The notes beneath the pieces are model-generated. The model was not told the origin of the DNA. It searched no databases and saw nothing but the letters and a program-made list of their open reading frames with translations. 47,988 nt of DNA from a virus, in the IMG/VR virus record IMGVR_UViG_3300028596_000021, positions 1-47,988 of that record. The stretch is one strand, 5' to 3'. Shown one piece after another: positions 29,843-37,043 of the stretch. A program made the position numbers and the translations under genes. Positions within the stretch are counted from its first letter, which is position 1. Each line of letters opens with the position of its first letter.

Positions 29843-30306
29843 CCCCCGCTGTTGACAGTCGGCACGCGGGGGCCACGATGTCGGATCGCGAGTTCGCCTC
29901 ATTACAGGCGCGGCGGAATGCCCCCTTCACGAGCAAGACCGAGAAGGTCCAGTTGACGCGGCAGATCAACAAGGAGATCGCGGCTCGCAAGGCGGGTACG
30001 TCGACCTCAGGCTCTACTCCGCAACACACCTTGGCCCGGACCGGTGGTTGGGAAGGTGCTCCACTACGCGGTGAGCTGTCCGAAGCCGAGTTGAAGGGTG
30101 CTTGGGCCTCTTGGAAAGGCTTGAACACCTTCATCTCCGAACAGGGTGGCCGGGTGCTCAGCTCCGAGGGAGGCGAGACGGTGATCCAGTTCCCGAACGC
30201 ACGACGAGCCGATGGGTTCTACGACAAGATGATCAGTCGCTACCTCGCCGCCAAGAGCGAGGATGCGAGGGTGCGAGTTCGGCGGCCAAAGTCGAGGTCA
30301 TCGTGA
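29839..30306 (+). CDS. Hypothetical basic protein
   Basis: 155 residues from GTG 29839 (GTGA overlap), or 142 from ATG 29878. The first codons coincide with a strong hairpin, CCCCCGC (29843-29849) and GCGGGGG (29866-29872), which would favour the later ATG. The protein begins SDREFASLQARRNAPF with basic helices, and ends with an alpha/beta unit (LNTFISEQGGRVLSSEGGETVIQF) and an Arg-rich tail. Function unknown. Confidence 0.6.
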   Translation: MTPAVDSRHAGATMSDREFASLQARRNAPFTSKTEKVQLTRQINKEIAARKAGTSTSGSTPQHTLARTGGWEGAPLRGELSEAELKGAWASWKGLNTFISEQGGRVLSSEGGETVIQFPNARRADGFYDKMISRYLAAKSEDARVRVRRPKSRSS

Positions 30307-30656
30307 CCGCGCCCCCGAACGAGTCGATCCTGCGGATCCGGCGGGGTGCTACCGAGGCTGTTGCGTGGCCGGTTACCTCGCCGGAGTCCGGCGACCCGCT
30401 GGACCTCACCGGGTGGACCGGACGCGGTCAGATCAGGGCCGGTTACCAAGCCGTCGAGGTGTTGTTCGAGTGGCCGGACGACGCAGCCATCGAATGTACG
30501 GCGGGTGGCGAGGTGATCGTGCACGTCGCGGCCGACCAGTCCAGTGCATGGACCTGGGACCGGGGGGTTTACGGCATCGAGATCGTTTCCCCCACGGGAG
30601 ACGTGGTTCCGTTGGCCCAAGGACCGGTTCTCGTTACTCCAGAGGTGATGGTCTAA
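30303..30656 (+). CDS. LtfC/Gp6-like beta-sandwich protein
   Basis: 117 residues. The layout, ILRIRRGATEAVAWPVT, DPLDLTGWTGRGQIR, then EVIVHVAADQSSAWTWDRGVYGIEIVSP and a closing VTPEVMV, matches small beta-sandwich proteins of actinophages annotated as LtfC/p132/Gp6 domain. Such proteins are usually virion or tail-associated. GTG start in a GTGA overlap; TAATG overlap with the following membrane protein. Confidence 0.55.
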   Translation: MTAPPNESILRIRRGATEAVAWPVTSPESGDPLDLTGWTGRGQIRAGYQAVEVLFEWPDDAAIECTAGGEVIVHVAADQSSAWTWDRGVYGIEIVSPTGDVVPLAQGPVLVTPEVMV

Positions 30657-30772
30657 TGAGCGAGTTCCTGTACGACGGGCTGTTTTGGGTGGTCGTAGCC
30701 AGCGTCCCCTACTGGGTGGCGTTCCTGATTGGCGAGACCCGACGTCGGGTCCGCTTCGGACACTGGAGGTAG
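30656..30772 (+). CDS. 38-residue membrane peptide
   Basis: MSEFLYDGLFWVVVASVPYW, then VAFLIGETRRRVRFGHWR: one hydrophobic segment (about residues 9-26) with an Arg-rich C-terminus, so the tail is probably cytoplasmic. It starts in a TAATG overlap. Function unknown. Confidence 0.5.
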   Translation: MSEFLYDGLFWVVVASVPYWVAFLIGETRRRVRFGHWR

Positions 30773-30776
30773 GCGG

Positions 30777-31193
30777 ATGGCGGTTCTCCGACTGGCGGTA
30801 CCGGCCCGGAACGCGGTAGTCGCGGCGCTAACCGCGCTGATGGACGCGGATGCCGGGGGAGGCACTGTGAAGGTGTACACCGGGGCTATCGTGGCCACTC
30901 CCGAGACGGCTCCGAGCGGTACGCTGCTCGCTACGTTCACGTTCGACCCCGTGTCGTTCGGTGCACCAGTCAACGGGTCGGCCGCACTGGATGCTACGCC
31001 CACCCTCGACACGGTAGGAGTAGCGGCGGGAACGGCGGGTTGGGCCAGAATCGCGGACGCGTCCGGGGACACCGTGATGGACTGCGACGTTTCGGCGACC
31101 GGCGGCGGTGGGTTTTTGCAGCTGTCAACCGCTACGGTCTCGGTGGGCCTGAACCTGTCGATCACCGGCGGTTCACTGTCTCAGCCAATGTGA
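30777..31193 (+). CDS. Beta-rich virion-type protein
   Basis: 138 residues, rich in Ala, Gly, Thr and Val with repeated short strands (TVKVYTG, GTLLATFTFDPVSFG, GGFLQLSTATVSVGLNLSITGG). A helix ARNAVVAALTALMDADAGG opens it. This pattern is common in phage structural proteins that accompany fibres. GGAGGTAGGCGG precedes the ATG. Lies between the beta-sandwich protein and the LamG-like protein. Confidence 0.6.
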   Translation: MAVLRLAVPARNAVVAALTALMDADAGGGTVKVYTGAIVATPETAPSGTLLATFTFDPVSFGAPVNGSAALDATPTLDTVGVAAGTAGWARIADASGDTVMDCDVSATGGGGFLQLSTATVSVGLNLSITGGSLSQPM

Positions 31194-31200
31194 GTCCGGT

Positions 31201-32166
31201 ATGCCACAGCAACTCGCTTCCAACTTTGACGAAGTATCCGGGGCTGTTCTGGATCACTCAGGCCACGGTCGCGACTGGACCTTGACCAACGGGCTCCAGC
31301 GGACGGTAGGCCGTACGGGGTCCGGTTTGACCAAAGTCGGGGGAGCCGGTTCGATGGGTCTGATCGCGGACCCGTCGTTCCTGTCTTCGGCCGCGTGGAC
31401 GTTCATGTTCTGGCAGCAGAATCCTGGTAACGGGGTTTGGTGGTTTCGGCTGTACAACATCGGACTCGACTCGGGGTCAGGGGTCCTGAACGTCGCAGGA
31501 ACGCTTCGGTTGCGGATCAAGACGGCGGCTGGGGCCAACGTCGAGGTGTCCACCGCACCGCCTCCGGCGGACGATGAGTGGGTCCACTATGCGGGAACCT
31601 ACGACGGTAACGTCGGCCGGTTTTACATCGATGGAGCTTTGATCGGGACGACCTCCTCGGTGCCTTCTCCCGCCGCGATCGACCGAATCGACATCGCGGA
31701 ACACACCGTCGCCAATTTCGCGATGGACGACGTCCGGGTCTACGACGAGGCCTTGGACGAGGCCACGATCAACCTGCTGATGGCCACGTCACCGCCGGAC
31801 AGCGTCGGGGTCACTGGCGCTCTGGATCCGGTGTTGTCCGGCCCCGCGTTAGCGATGGTCGCCACAGCTTCGGCTACCGGTACGATGACCCCCGTCTTGT
31901 CTTCTTCGGCCCTCTCCTTGGTCGGGACGGCCCGCGCTACAGCGGAGTTGGCCCTGGGGTTGGGATCGCCGTCCCTGGCGTTGTCCGGTGTCGCCTCGGC
32001 GCAAGGCGTTTTAGGGCTAGGGTTGGGACACCCTGTGCTTTCGTTGCATGAGACGTTGTCAAACGCACGGCCAATAGTGGGGCCTCCGGGAACGGGGACG
32101 CCACTGGCCGTGGGCGGCCCCACGAAGGTGCCTATCGTTCTGGCCGGCTCCCCCAGGTACGGCTGA
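31201..32166 (+). CDS. LamG/concanavalin-like protein
   Basis: 321 residues. Residues 1-195 have the LamG_3 jelly-roll pattern: DHSGHGRDWTLTNG, WTFMFWQQ, DEWVHYAGTYDGNVGRFYIDG and a closing DIAEHTVANFAMDDVRVYDEALDEATI. Such domains bind glycans or decorate virions. Residues about 200-280 hold about four degenerate repeats of 21-22 residues (for example GALDPVLSGPALAMVATASA and LALGLGSPSLALSGVASA). The protein may be a surface appendage for host binding. It is the last gene before a terminator-bearing gap. Confidence 0.7.
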   Translation: MPQQLASNFDEVSGAVLDHSGHGRDWTLTNGLQRTVGRTGSGLTKVGGAGSMGLIADPSFLSSAAWTFMFWQQNPGNGVWWFRLYNIGLDSGSGVLNVAGTLRLRIKTAAGANVEVSTAPPPADDEWVHYAGTYDGNVGRFYIDGALIGTTSSVPSPAAIDRIDIAEHTVANFAMDDVRVYDEALDEATINLLMATSPPDSVGVTGALDPVLSGPALAMVATASATGTMTPVLSSSALSLVGTARATAELALGLGSPSLALSGVASAQGVLGLGLGHPVLSLHETLSNARPIVGPPGTGTPLAVGGPTKVPIVLAGSPRYG

Positions 32167-32186
32167 TCAGGTACACTGGTAGTGGG

Positions 32187-32295
32187 TCGAGGCTCTTGGC
32201 CTCGGTCACTGGTTCTCCTCGGACCAGTATTGTTTGGTGGTGCACAGTCGGCCCCGGAACTAGCGGTGGATCCGGGGTCGACCTATGTTTGGGGT
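32187..32295 (+). terminator. Two-hairpin intergenic segment with terminator
   Basis: A short perfect hairpin CGAGGC-TCTTG-GCCTCG starts near 32189, and a second stem CCCCGGA (32252-32258) with TCCGGGG (32271-32277) is followed by T-rich sequence. A promoter-like GGTACACT lies just ahead (32171-32177). No convincing gene in this 166-base gap. Confidence 0.55.
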
Positions 32296-32308
32296 CTTAT
32301 GAGGGCAC

Positions 32309-32326
32309 TTACCAGTGTGGTAAAAT
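32309..32326 (+). promoter_or_regulatory. Dyad promoter-operator 12 (leaderless)
   Basis: TTACC-agtgt-GGTAAAAT, perfect dyad, extended -10 TGGTAAAAT (32321-32326). ATG 32333 follows after six bases. Confidence 0.75.
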
Positions 32327-32332
32327 CGTCCT

Positions 32333-32653
32333 ATGGACGCGGGAACTGTCACCACACTGGACCTGGCCCCCGAGCGAGTTCAGAACCTGATCCGGTACGC
32401 GGTTGAGCTGGGTATGGTTGTCGAGCTGGACGAGCGAGGGAACCGTTACTGCTGGTCGGTCAAGTCGTCGCAGGTGCTGGACTGCGATCGAATCTGGGTC
32501 TTCTGGGATGGTCCCGGCCCCAACGGCGGCAGGACCGGCATCAAGCTGTACCGGCCGTTCGCGCGTCGTCAGCCGAGCCGGGTCACCAATCGCACGTTTC
32601 GCGAGGCCTGGTCCTGGATGCGGATCCTTTCCGGGAAGGTGCTGGACCGATGA
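32333..32653 (+). CDS. Hypothetical protein
   Basis: 106 residues. LAPERVQNLIRYAVELGMVVELDERGNRYCW resembles a small helix-strand domain, followed by VFWDGPGPNGGRTG and basic C-terminal helices (FREAWSWMRILSGKVLDR). Leaderless start behind promoter 12; ATGA overlap with the next gene. Function unknown. Confidence 0.62.
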   Translation: MDAGTVTTLDLAPERVQNLIRYAVELGMVVELDERGNRYCWSVKSSQVLDCDRIWVFWDGPGPNGGRTGIKLYRPFARRQPSRVTNRTFREAWSWMRILSGKVLDR

Positions 32654-32976
32654 CTGTCGTTCGCTGCGCACGGGCCGGCTGCGGCCGTCGCTTAACCAAC
32701 CCCAAGTCAGTGGCAGCCGGGGTTGGTCCGGCTTGCGCCAAGAAGCTGGCCGCACAAGCCGCTGAGGTCGCCGCTAGGTTCAAGCGCGACTCGGTGCGTC
32801 GTGCGCTCGGGCTGATCAGCCAGGGTCGGGTTACCTCGATCCGGGGTACTCGCACCTTCGCAGTGGTCGGGGCCACCGGGGGTTACGTGACGTCGTCCGT
32901 CGGCTGCACCTGTCCGGCGGGCAAGAATCTTCGCGACTGTTATCACCTGGTCGCGGCCAAGCTCCTGACGGCGTAG
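32650..32976 (+). CDS. Zinc protein with DUF6011- and SWIM-like motifs
   Basis: 108 residues. The N-terminus, RCARAGCGRRLTNPKSVAAG then VGPACAKK (about 5-31), matches the DUF6011 Cys pattern of actinophage proteins. The C-terminus has CTCPAGKNLRDCYHL (about 86-100), the CxC-x(n)-CxH arrangement of a SWIM zinc finger, which in other proteins binds DNA or partner proteins. Both halves are probably zinc-bound. ATGA overlap with the upstream gene. Confidence 0.65.
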   Translation: MTVVRCARAGCGRRLTNPKSVAAGVGPACAKKLAAQAAEVAARFKRDSVRRALGLISQGRVTSIRGTRTFAVVGATGGYVTSSVGCTCPAGKNLRDCYHLVAAKLLTA

Positions 32977-32998
32977 GACCGTTGGGTAGAGAGGGAAT

Positions 32999-33154
32999 AT
33001 GAACGGATTTAGGAACCTCGTCCTGGTGATGCTGGCGTGCGTTGTGCTAGGGCTGTGGCTTAGCCGTGGCCCTAGCGCGTGTCAGCCACCGGACGCGGGC
33101 CACTGCGTTTGGAATGTCGATTTGCATCGGTACAATTGCCCCGAGGAGAAGTGA
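32999..33154 (+). CDS. Small secreted or lipoprotein candidate
   Basis: 51 residues. MNGFRNLVLVMLACVVLGLWLS is a signal-anchor-like start with a Cys at residue 14 that could be lipidated, though the residue at -3 is Met rather than Leu. The remaining 29 residues have three Cys and would lie outside the membrane. GAGAGGGAAT stands before ATG 32999. The stop overlaps the next start as TGATG, pairing it with the lipoprotein gene behind. Confidence 0.5.
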   Translation: MNGFRNLVLVMLACVVLGLWLSRGPSACQPPDAGHCVWNVDLHRYNCPEEK

Positions 33155-33438
33155 TGGGAACTCGAATTCGGACCAACAAGGGCAACAAGAAGGGTTGTCG
33201 CAACAAGGCGCTCAGCGTCGCCGCGCTGTTCACGGTATTCGCCGTGGTGCTGATGGGCGTCAGCGGGTGCAAGACCAACCCCGAGACCTGCGAGGTCACT
33301 GCGAGGGACAACGCAACGGTCACACTGACCTGTACCGACAAGAAGGGCAACAGTCGCAAGGACACGCTGGACGTCTACAGTGACCTGTACCCCAATTGCC
33401 AGGTTGGCACCTTTTGGCCGGGTTGCAAGGGCCGGTAG
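33154..33438 (+). CDS. Lipoprotein candidate
   Basis: 94 residues. Basic N-terminus (RIRTNKGNKKGCRNK), hydrophobic core SVAALFTVFAVVLMGV, then a lipobox VSGC at about residues 36-39: a clear signal-peptidase II pattern. The mature part (about 56 residues) has four more Cys, likely two disulfides. Phage lipoproteins of this size often block superinfection by related phages, so that is a plausible role. Coupled to the preceding secreted protein and followed by a terminator. Confidence 0.65.
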   Translation: MGTRIRTNKGNKKGCRNKALSVAALFTVFAVVLMGVSGCKTNPETCEVTARDNATVTLTCTDKKGNSRKDTLDVYSDLYPNCQVGTFWPGCKGR

Positions 33439-33450
33439 AGTAGACTAATC

Positions 33451-33485
33451 GCGGCCCCACCCGAACGCCATGCGGGTGGGGCCGC
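33451..33485 (+). terminator. Rho-independent terminator
   Basis: Perfect 12-pair stem, GCGGCCCCACCC (33451-33462) and GGGTGGGGCCGC (33474-33485). TAGACT lies just ahead. It ends the accessory block before the capsid operon. Confidence 0.7.
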
Positions 33486-33517
33486 GCTGTATGTCGGGTT
33501 CCCGCCGTCCGGTTTTG

Positions 33518-33526
33518 TGCTACCCT
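33518..33526 (+). promoter_or_regulatory. Capsid operon promoter (leaderless)
   Basis: Extended -10 TGCTACCCT (hexamer 33521-33526), seven bases before ATG 33534. It has no TTACC dyad. The virion genes behind it have no other visible promoter until the lysin, so it may drive the late operon. Confidence 0.5.
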
Positions 33527-33533
33527 CTTGCGT

Positions 33534-34694
33534 ATGGTTACCGAGGTCCGGACACCCTTCTCTGTCTCCTCCATCGAGTTGGCGGACGGCGGTCTATGGC
33601 GTAAGCAGGTGCTCAAGTTCGGGACGATCTGGTACACGGACCGGACCGGCCAGCGTCGTCAGGTGACGTTCGACGGCAAGTACGGGCGGGACCTGATCAA
33701 AGCCTTCAAACAGGGGGCATTCCCACAGGTGCCGTTCCAGTTTGCCGACTCGGACAACCGACACAACAACGATCCGACCCGCACTGCCGGCGAGGTAGTG
33801 GGGGTCGAGCTGTCTGCGGACGGGTCCGGGGTGGACGCGATTTTGCGCACGTGGGGCGAGGGTACCCGGGTGGTGGAGCAGAACCCCAAGCTCGGGGTGA
33901 GTGCCCGGATCCTGGAAAACACTCCTCAGCCGGATGGCCGGATGTTCCCGCGCGCATTGCAGCACATACTGGCCACGGTCGACCCTCAGGTGAGAGGGAT
34001 GCACCCGTGGGAGCGGGTGCAGTCGGTAGACTTGTCGAACGGAATGGTGCCGGACTCGCTGGACCTTTCCACCGAAACCTACGAAAGGGGTGCTGAAGTG
34101 TCCGGTGACGGAAAGGTGACGCTGGAATTGTCCGCCGATCAGGCCGCCCGGCTGACCCAGCTTCTCGACGAGGACGAGGCCTTGGAGGCTCTGGCCGAGC
34201 AGCTGGGGGAGGACTTCCTCGATGACCTCGACGAGGAGGACGAAACCGAGGACGCCGAGGATGACCTCGACGAGGACGAAGACGAGGAGGAGGACGTGGC
34301 CCTCTCCGGACGACACGCGGAGGCGCTGGAACTGGCCATGGCCCAGCAGCAGGCCCAGAGCGCGCAGATCATCGAGCTGACCAACCGGCTCAACCAGACC
34401 CGCACCGAGAACGAGATGGCCGAGTTCCAGCGCCAGGGCCTGGCCCCCGCGATCACCGAGCTGGCCCGCCCGCTGCTGGCCTTCGAGTCCGGTGCGATCG
34501 AACTGTCGAACGGCGTCGCCGGGGCAGCGATCGACCCGGGGGAGGTTATCCGGGAGGTCCTCAACGCGGTGATCGAACTGTCGAACTCGGGTCATCTGAT
34601 GGTGGACATGGCCGAGACCGGCTCGCTGGAGGGCAACGACACGGTCAACGACGAGCGTCAGGCTCTGCTGGCCGACTGGGCAAACTACAGCTGA
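33534..34694 (+). CDS. Prohead protease/scaffold (Mu gpI-like)
   Basis: 386 residues. Residues 1-180 resemble Mu gpI-type prohead proteases: FDGKYGRDLIKAFKQGAFPQVPFQFADSDN (given by motif: RDLIKAF and FADSDNRHNNDPTRTAGEVVGVEL), then PKLGVSARI. The rest is scaffold-like: an extremely acidic stretch (about 205-255, DDLDEEDETEDAEDDLDEDE) and long coiled-coil helices (AQQQAQSAQIIELTNRLNQ). It would line the prohead and then be degraded. Probable leaderless ATG 33534; a TTG two codons earlier is in frame. Confidence 0.72.
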   Translation: MVTEVRTPFSVSSIELADGGLWRKQVLKFGTIWYTDRTGQRRQVTFDGKYGRDLIKAFKQGAFPQVPFQFADSDNRHNNDPTRTAGEVVGVELSADGSGVDAILRTWGEGTRVVEQNPKLGVSARILENTPQPDGRMFPRALQHILATVDPQVRGMHPWERVQSVDLSNGMVPDSLDLSTETYERGAEVSGDGKVTLELSADQAARLTQLLDEDEALEALAEQLGEDFLDDLDEEDETEDAEDDLDEDEDEEEDVALSGRHAEALELAMAQQQAQSAQIIELTNRLNQTRTENEMAEFQRQGLAPAITELARPLLAFESGAIELSNGVAGAAIDPGEVIREVLNAVIELSNSGHLMVDMAETGSLEGNDTVNDERQALLADWANYS

Positions 34695-34707
34695 GGAGGC
34701 TGGACAG

Positions 34708-35151
34708 ATGGCAGGAGTGGTTGCCCGGACGCGGATGGGTCCGGAGACGTACGAAGCGGGCGAGGCGATCCCCGGCGGGAGCCTGGTCAAGGCCGGGGCT
34801 GGTGGCACGGCGGGCAAGGTCATCAAGACCACCGGTGTCAACGACCAGTGGTTGGGTGTGACCCTGTACGACGCCGAACCGTCGTCGACAACCGGGGAGG
34901 ACACGACCTACACCGGTTCTGGTGCGTTCCCGCGCATCGCGGTCGACGTGCCGCGACCGGAAGTCGCCGTCGCCTGGCACGGGACCATCAAGCTCTTCGT
35001 GAGCGAAGCCGTGAACTTCGGGGACATCGTGTATCCGAGCGCTACGGCGGGGCGGGTACAGAAGACCACCACAACCGGCCGCGCGGTGGGGCAGGTAGTT
35101 TCCACCGCAGGTGCGTCGTCCGGCACACAGGCGCTGGTCCGGCTCTTCTGA
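34708..35151 (+). CDS. Head decoration protein
   Basis: 147 residues, Gly/Thr/Val-rich and beta-rich: PGGSLVKAGAGGTAGKVIKT, NDQWLGVTLYDAE, VAVAWHGTIKLFVSEAVNFGDIVYPSATAGRV, GRAVGQVVS. The pattern fits DUF2190-like capsid decoration proteins, normally coded just before the major capsid gene as here. It would bind the capsid surface and stabilise it. GAGGAGGC precedes the ATG. Confidence 0.7.
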   Translation: MAGVVARTRMGPETYEAGEAIPGGSLVKAGAGGTAGKVIKTTGVNDQWLGVTLYDAEPSSTTGEDTTYTGSGAFPRIAVDVPRPEVAVAWHGTIKLFVSEAVNFGDIVYPSATAGRVQKTTTTGRAVGQVVSTAGASSGTQALVRLF

Positions 35152-35179
35152 GTCCGGCTGACTGAAAGGAGAGCGGGCA

Positions 35180-36136
35180 GTGCCCACACCACGTACGTAC
35201 AGCAACTCGGGTCCCCGGATCACCGTCAACGCGATGATCAAGGACCCGCTGCTGATCCGGCAGCGGATGCTGCAGATGACGGAGCAGCAGTTCATCATGG
35301 AGGCACTGCTCCGGCAGGCCCCGCGCGCCGAGGCTGGCGTGCTCGTGTACAACGAGTCGACGCCTCAGTTCACCGACGACGATGCGGCTGTGATCGCCGA
35401 GGCCGCCGAGATCCCGCTGGTCCAGGGCCAGGACGGGATTCCCAAGGCTGCCTACACCATCAAGACCGGTATGGGCATCGAGATCACCATCGAGATGAAG
35501 AACCGCAACCGGTTCGACCTGGTCACCGCTCGAATGACTCAGGTCAAGAACACGATCGTCCGGCACTGGGAGCGGCGACTGTTCGCCGCCCTGAACGCCG
35601 CGATTCCAGCGGCCAACGTCCTGAACCTGGACGCGGGAGGCACCGGGTTCGCCACCAACAGCTGGTACTCGGGTTCGGCGCCGAAGATCCGCGAGAACAT
35701 CTTCGACGCCATGGAACTCGTCCGGGAGGCCAAGGTGCCGAACCAGGACGACTCCTATCTTGGGTTCGAGCCGGACGCGATCGTCCTGTCGACGCGAACC
35801 GCAACCGCGATTATGAAGGACGACGAGTTCCGGAAGGTGTACGAGGGTTCGCCGCTGGCGGAGAAGAACCCGTTCTACACCGGCCAGCTGGAGAAGCAGG
35901 CGTTCGGGCTGAACTGGATGACCAGTCGGTTCATGAACGACGACTACGTGTTCCTGCTGGAGCGCAAGACGGTCGGCGGCTACTCCGACGAACGGCCGCT
36001 CAACACCAGCCCGACCTACCCCGACCAGGACCGTGAGATCTGGCGGTCGAACGTGGTCCGTCAGACGGCGGTGTTCATCGACCAGCCGTACGCAGTGGCC
36101 AAGATCGCCGCCTTGAAGACTGACCCGACGCCGTAA
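35180..36136 (+). CDS. Major capsid protein
   Basis: 318 residues, GTG start with AAAGGAGAGCGGG. Layout is that of HK97-fold capsid proteins of actinophages: an N-terminal arm, AAEIPLVQGQDG and KTGMGIEITIEMKNRNRFDLVTARMTQVKNTIVRHWERRLFAAL (spine helix region, about 95-140), DAIVLSTRTATAIMKDDEFRKVY, and a C-terminal domain ending REIWRSNVVRQTAVFIDQPYAVAKI. Position after protease and decoration and before connectors supports it. Confidence 0.85.
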   Translation: MPTPRTYSNSGPRITVNAMIKDPLLIRQRMLQMTEQQFIMEALLRQAPRAEAGVLVYNESTPQFTDDDAAVIAEAAEIPLVQGQDGIPKAAYTIKTGMGIEITIEMKNRNRFDLVTARMTQVKNTIVRHWERRLFAALNAAIPAANVLNLDAGGTGFATNSWYSGSAPKIRENIFDAMELVREAKVPNQDDSYLGFEPDAIVLSTRTATAIMKDDEFRKVYEGSPLAEKNPFYTGQLEKQAFGLNWMTSRFMNDDYVFLLERKTVGGYSDERPLNTSPTYPDQDREIWRSNVVRQTAVFIDQPYAVAKIAALKTDPTP

Positions 36137-36150
36137 GGAGGTAGCATCCG

Positions 36151-36531
36151 ATGGCAAAGTACAAGGCGCGGCAGTCGTTCCCGATGCCGCATCCGCAGAA
36201 CCCGAAGCGCCAGATCCTGGTTCGGGGCGGCGACGTGGTGGACCTGCCGGATGACTTCGTCGACGGCGGGGTCGAGTCCGGCGTGCTCCAACGTCTGGAC
36301 GAGGACGGCCAGCCGGCTCAGGTTGCCGAGGCCACCGAGACCGAACTCCCGCCGCGTCCGTCCAACGGTGCGACCAAGGTCGAGTGGCGGGCCTACCTGG
36401 TTCAGCTCAACGAGGTCACCCGCGAAGACCTCGACGACGATCTGGTGATCCCGGACAACGCCACCCGCGACGAGATGATCGCCATCGGCGACACCCGAGT
36501 CGCCGAGTGGAACTCCCTGGACGAGGACTGA
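36151..36531 (+). CDS. Head-associated small protein
   Basis: 126 residues. Beta-rich start (QILVRGGDVVDLPDDFVDGG), then an acidic linker and a helical C-terminal unit, VEWRAYLVQLNEVTREDLDDDLVIPDNATRDEMIAIGD, resembling a small LEM/HeH-like fold. Strong GGAGG site. Its place between capsid and connectors is typical of small head proteins in actinophages. Confidence 0.62.
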   Translation: MAKYKARQSFPMPHPQNPKRQILVRGGDVVDLPDDFVDGGVESGVLQRLDEDGQPAQVAEATETELPPRPSNGATKVEWRAYLVQLNEVTREDLDDDLVIPDNATRDEMIAIGDTRVAEWNSLDED

Positions 36532-36534
36532 GCC

Positions 36535-37041
36535 GTGGTCGCTACTCCGCCGTACACCGATCCCGCGCGGGTTCGCGCGTTAGTTTCCCGCAACGCTGAC
36601 GCGAACCCGGGTACGGCGGGTAGCGTCCAGGCGGCCACGATCGAGTTGGCGATCGACTCCGCGAGGTCGATAATCGACTCCAAACTGAGCACGCTCTACG
36701 TCGTACCGTTCAATCCAGTTCCGCGACTGGTGCAGGACATCGCTACCGCGTTTGCCGCGTTCGACGCGGACATGACCTTCCGTGAGATCCGCGACTATTC
36801 CTCTGAACTGAACCCGGTCTACCTCCGGTACAAGCAGATGTCGGCCTTGCTGGACCAACTCCAGGCGGGCAAGGCCACTCTGCCGGATTACGAACCGCCC
36901 GATCCTGACCCTGGCCCTGACGATCCGCCTGGCGGCGATGTCGTAGCCGTGTTCAACCCCGACCTGTGTGCGATCGATCAGAGTTGGCAGGGTCGCCACT
37001 GCACTGACTGGACACAGCAGTACTACTACTACGGGGGTTGA
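36535..37041 (+). CDS. Head-tail connector (gp36/DUF1320-like)
   Basis: 168 residues. YTDPARVRALVSR, AATIELAIDSARSIIDSKL, VPRLVQDIATAFAAFDADMTF follow the helix order of DUF1320-type adaptors that join portal to tail. A Pro/Asp-rich linker (about 120-140) and a Tyr-rich tail with two Cys end it. GTG start. Confidence 0.7.
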   Translation: MVATPPYTDPARVRALVSRNADANPGTAGSVQAATIELAIDSARSIIDSKLSTLYVVPFNPVPRLVQDIATAFAAFDADMTFREIRDYSSELNPVYLRYKQMSALLDQLQAGKATLPDYEPPDPDPGPDDPPGGDVVAVFNPDLCAIDQSWQGRHCTDWTQQYYYYGG

Positions 37042-37043
37042 CG

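Noticed and set aside
32182-32406. Rightward frame in the gap before promoter 12
   Set aside because: It crosses a terminator, a promoter and the leaderless gene at 32333, and its GTG is only four bases from the promoter-like hexamer.
33594-34904. Leftward frame of about 436 codons
   Set aside because: Antisense to the protease/scaffold gene; its long length comes from the acidic repeat region. No start signal.
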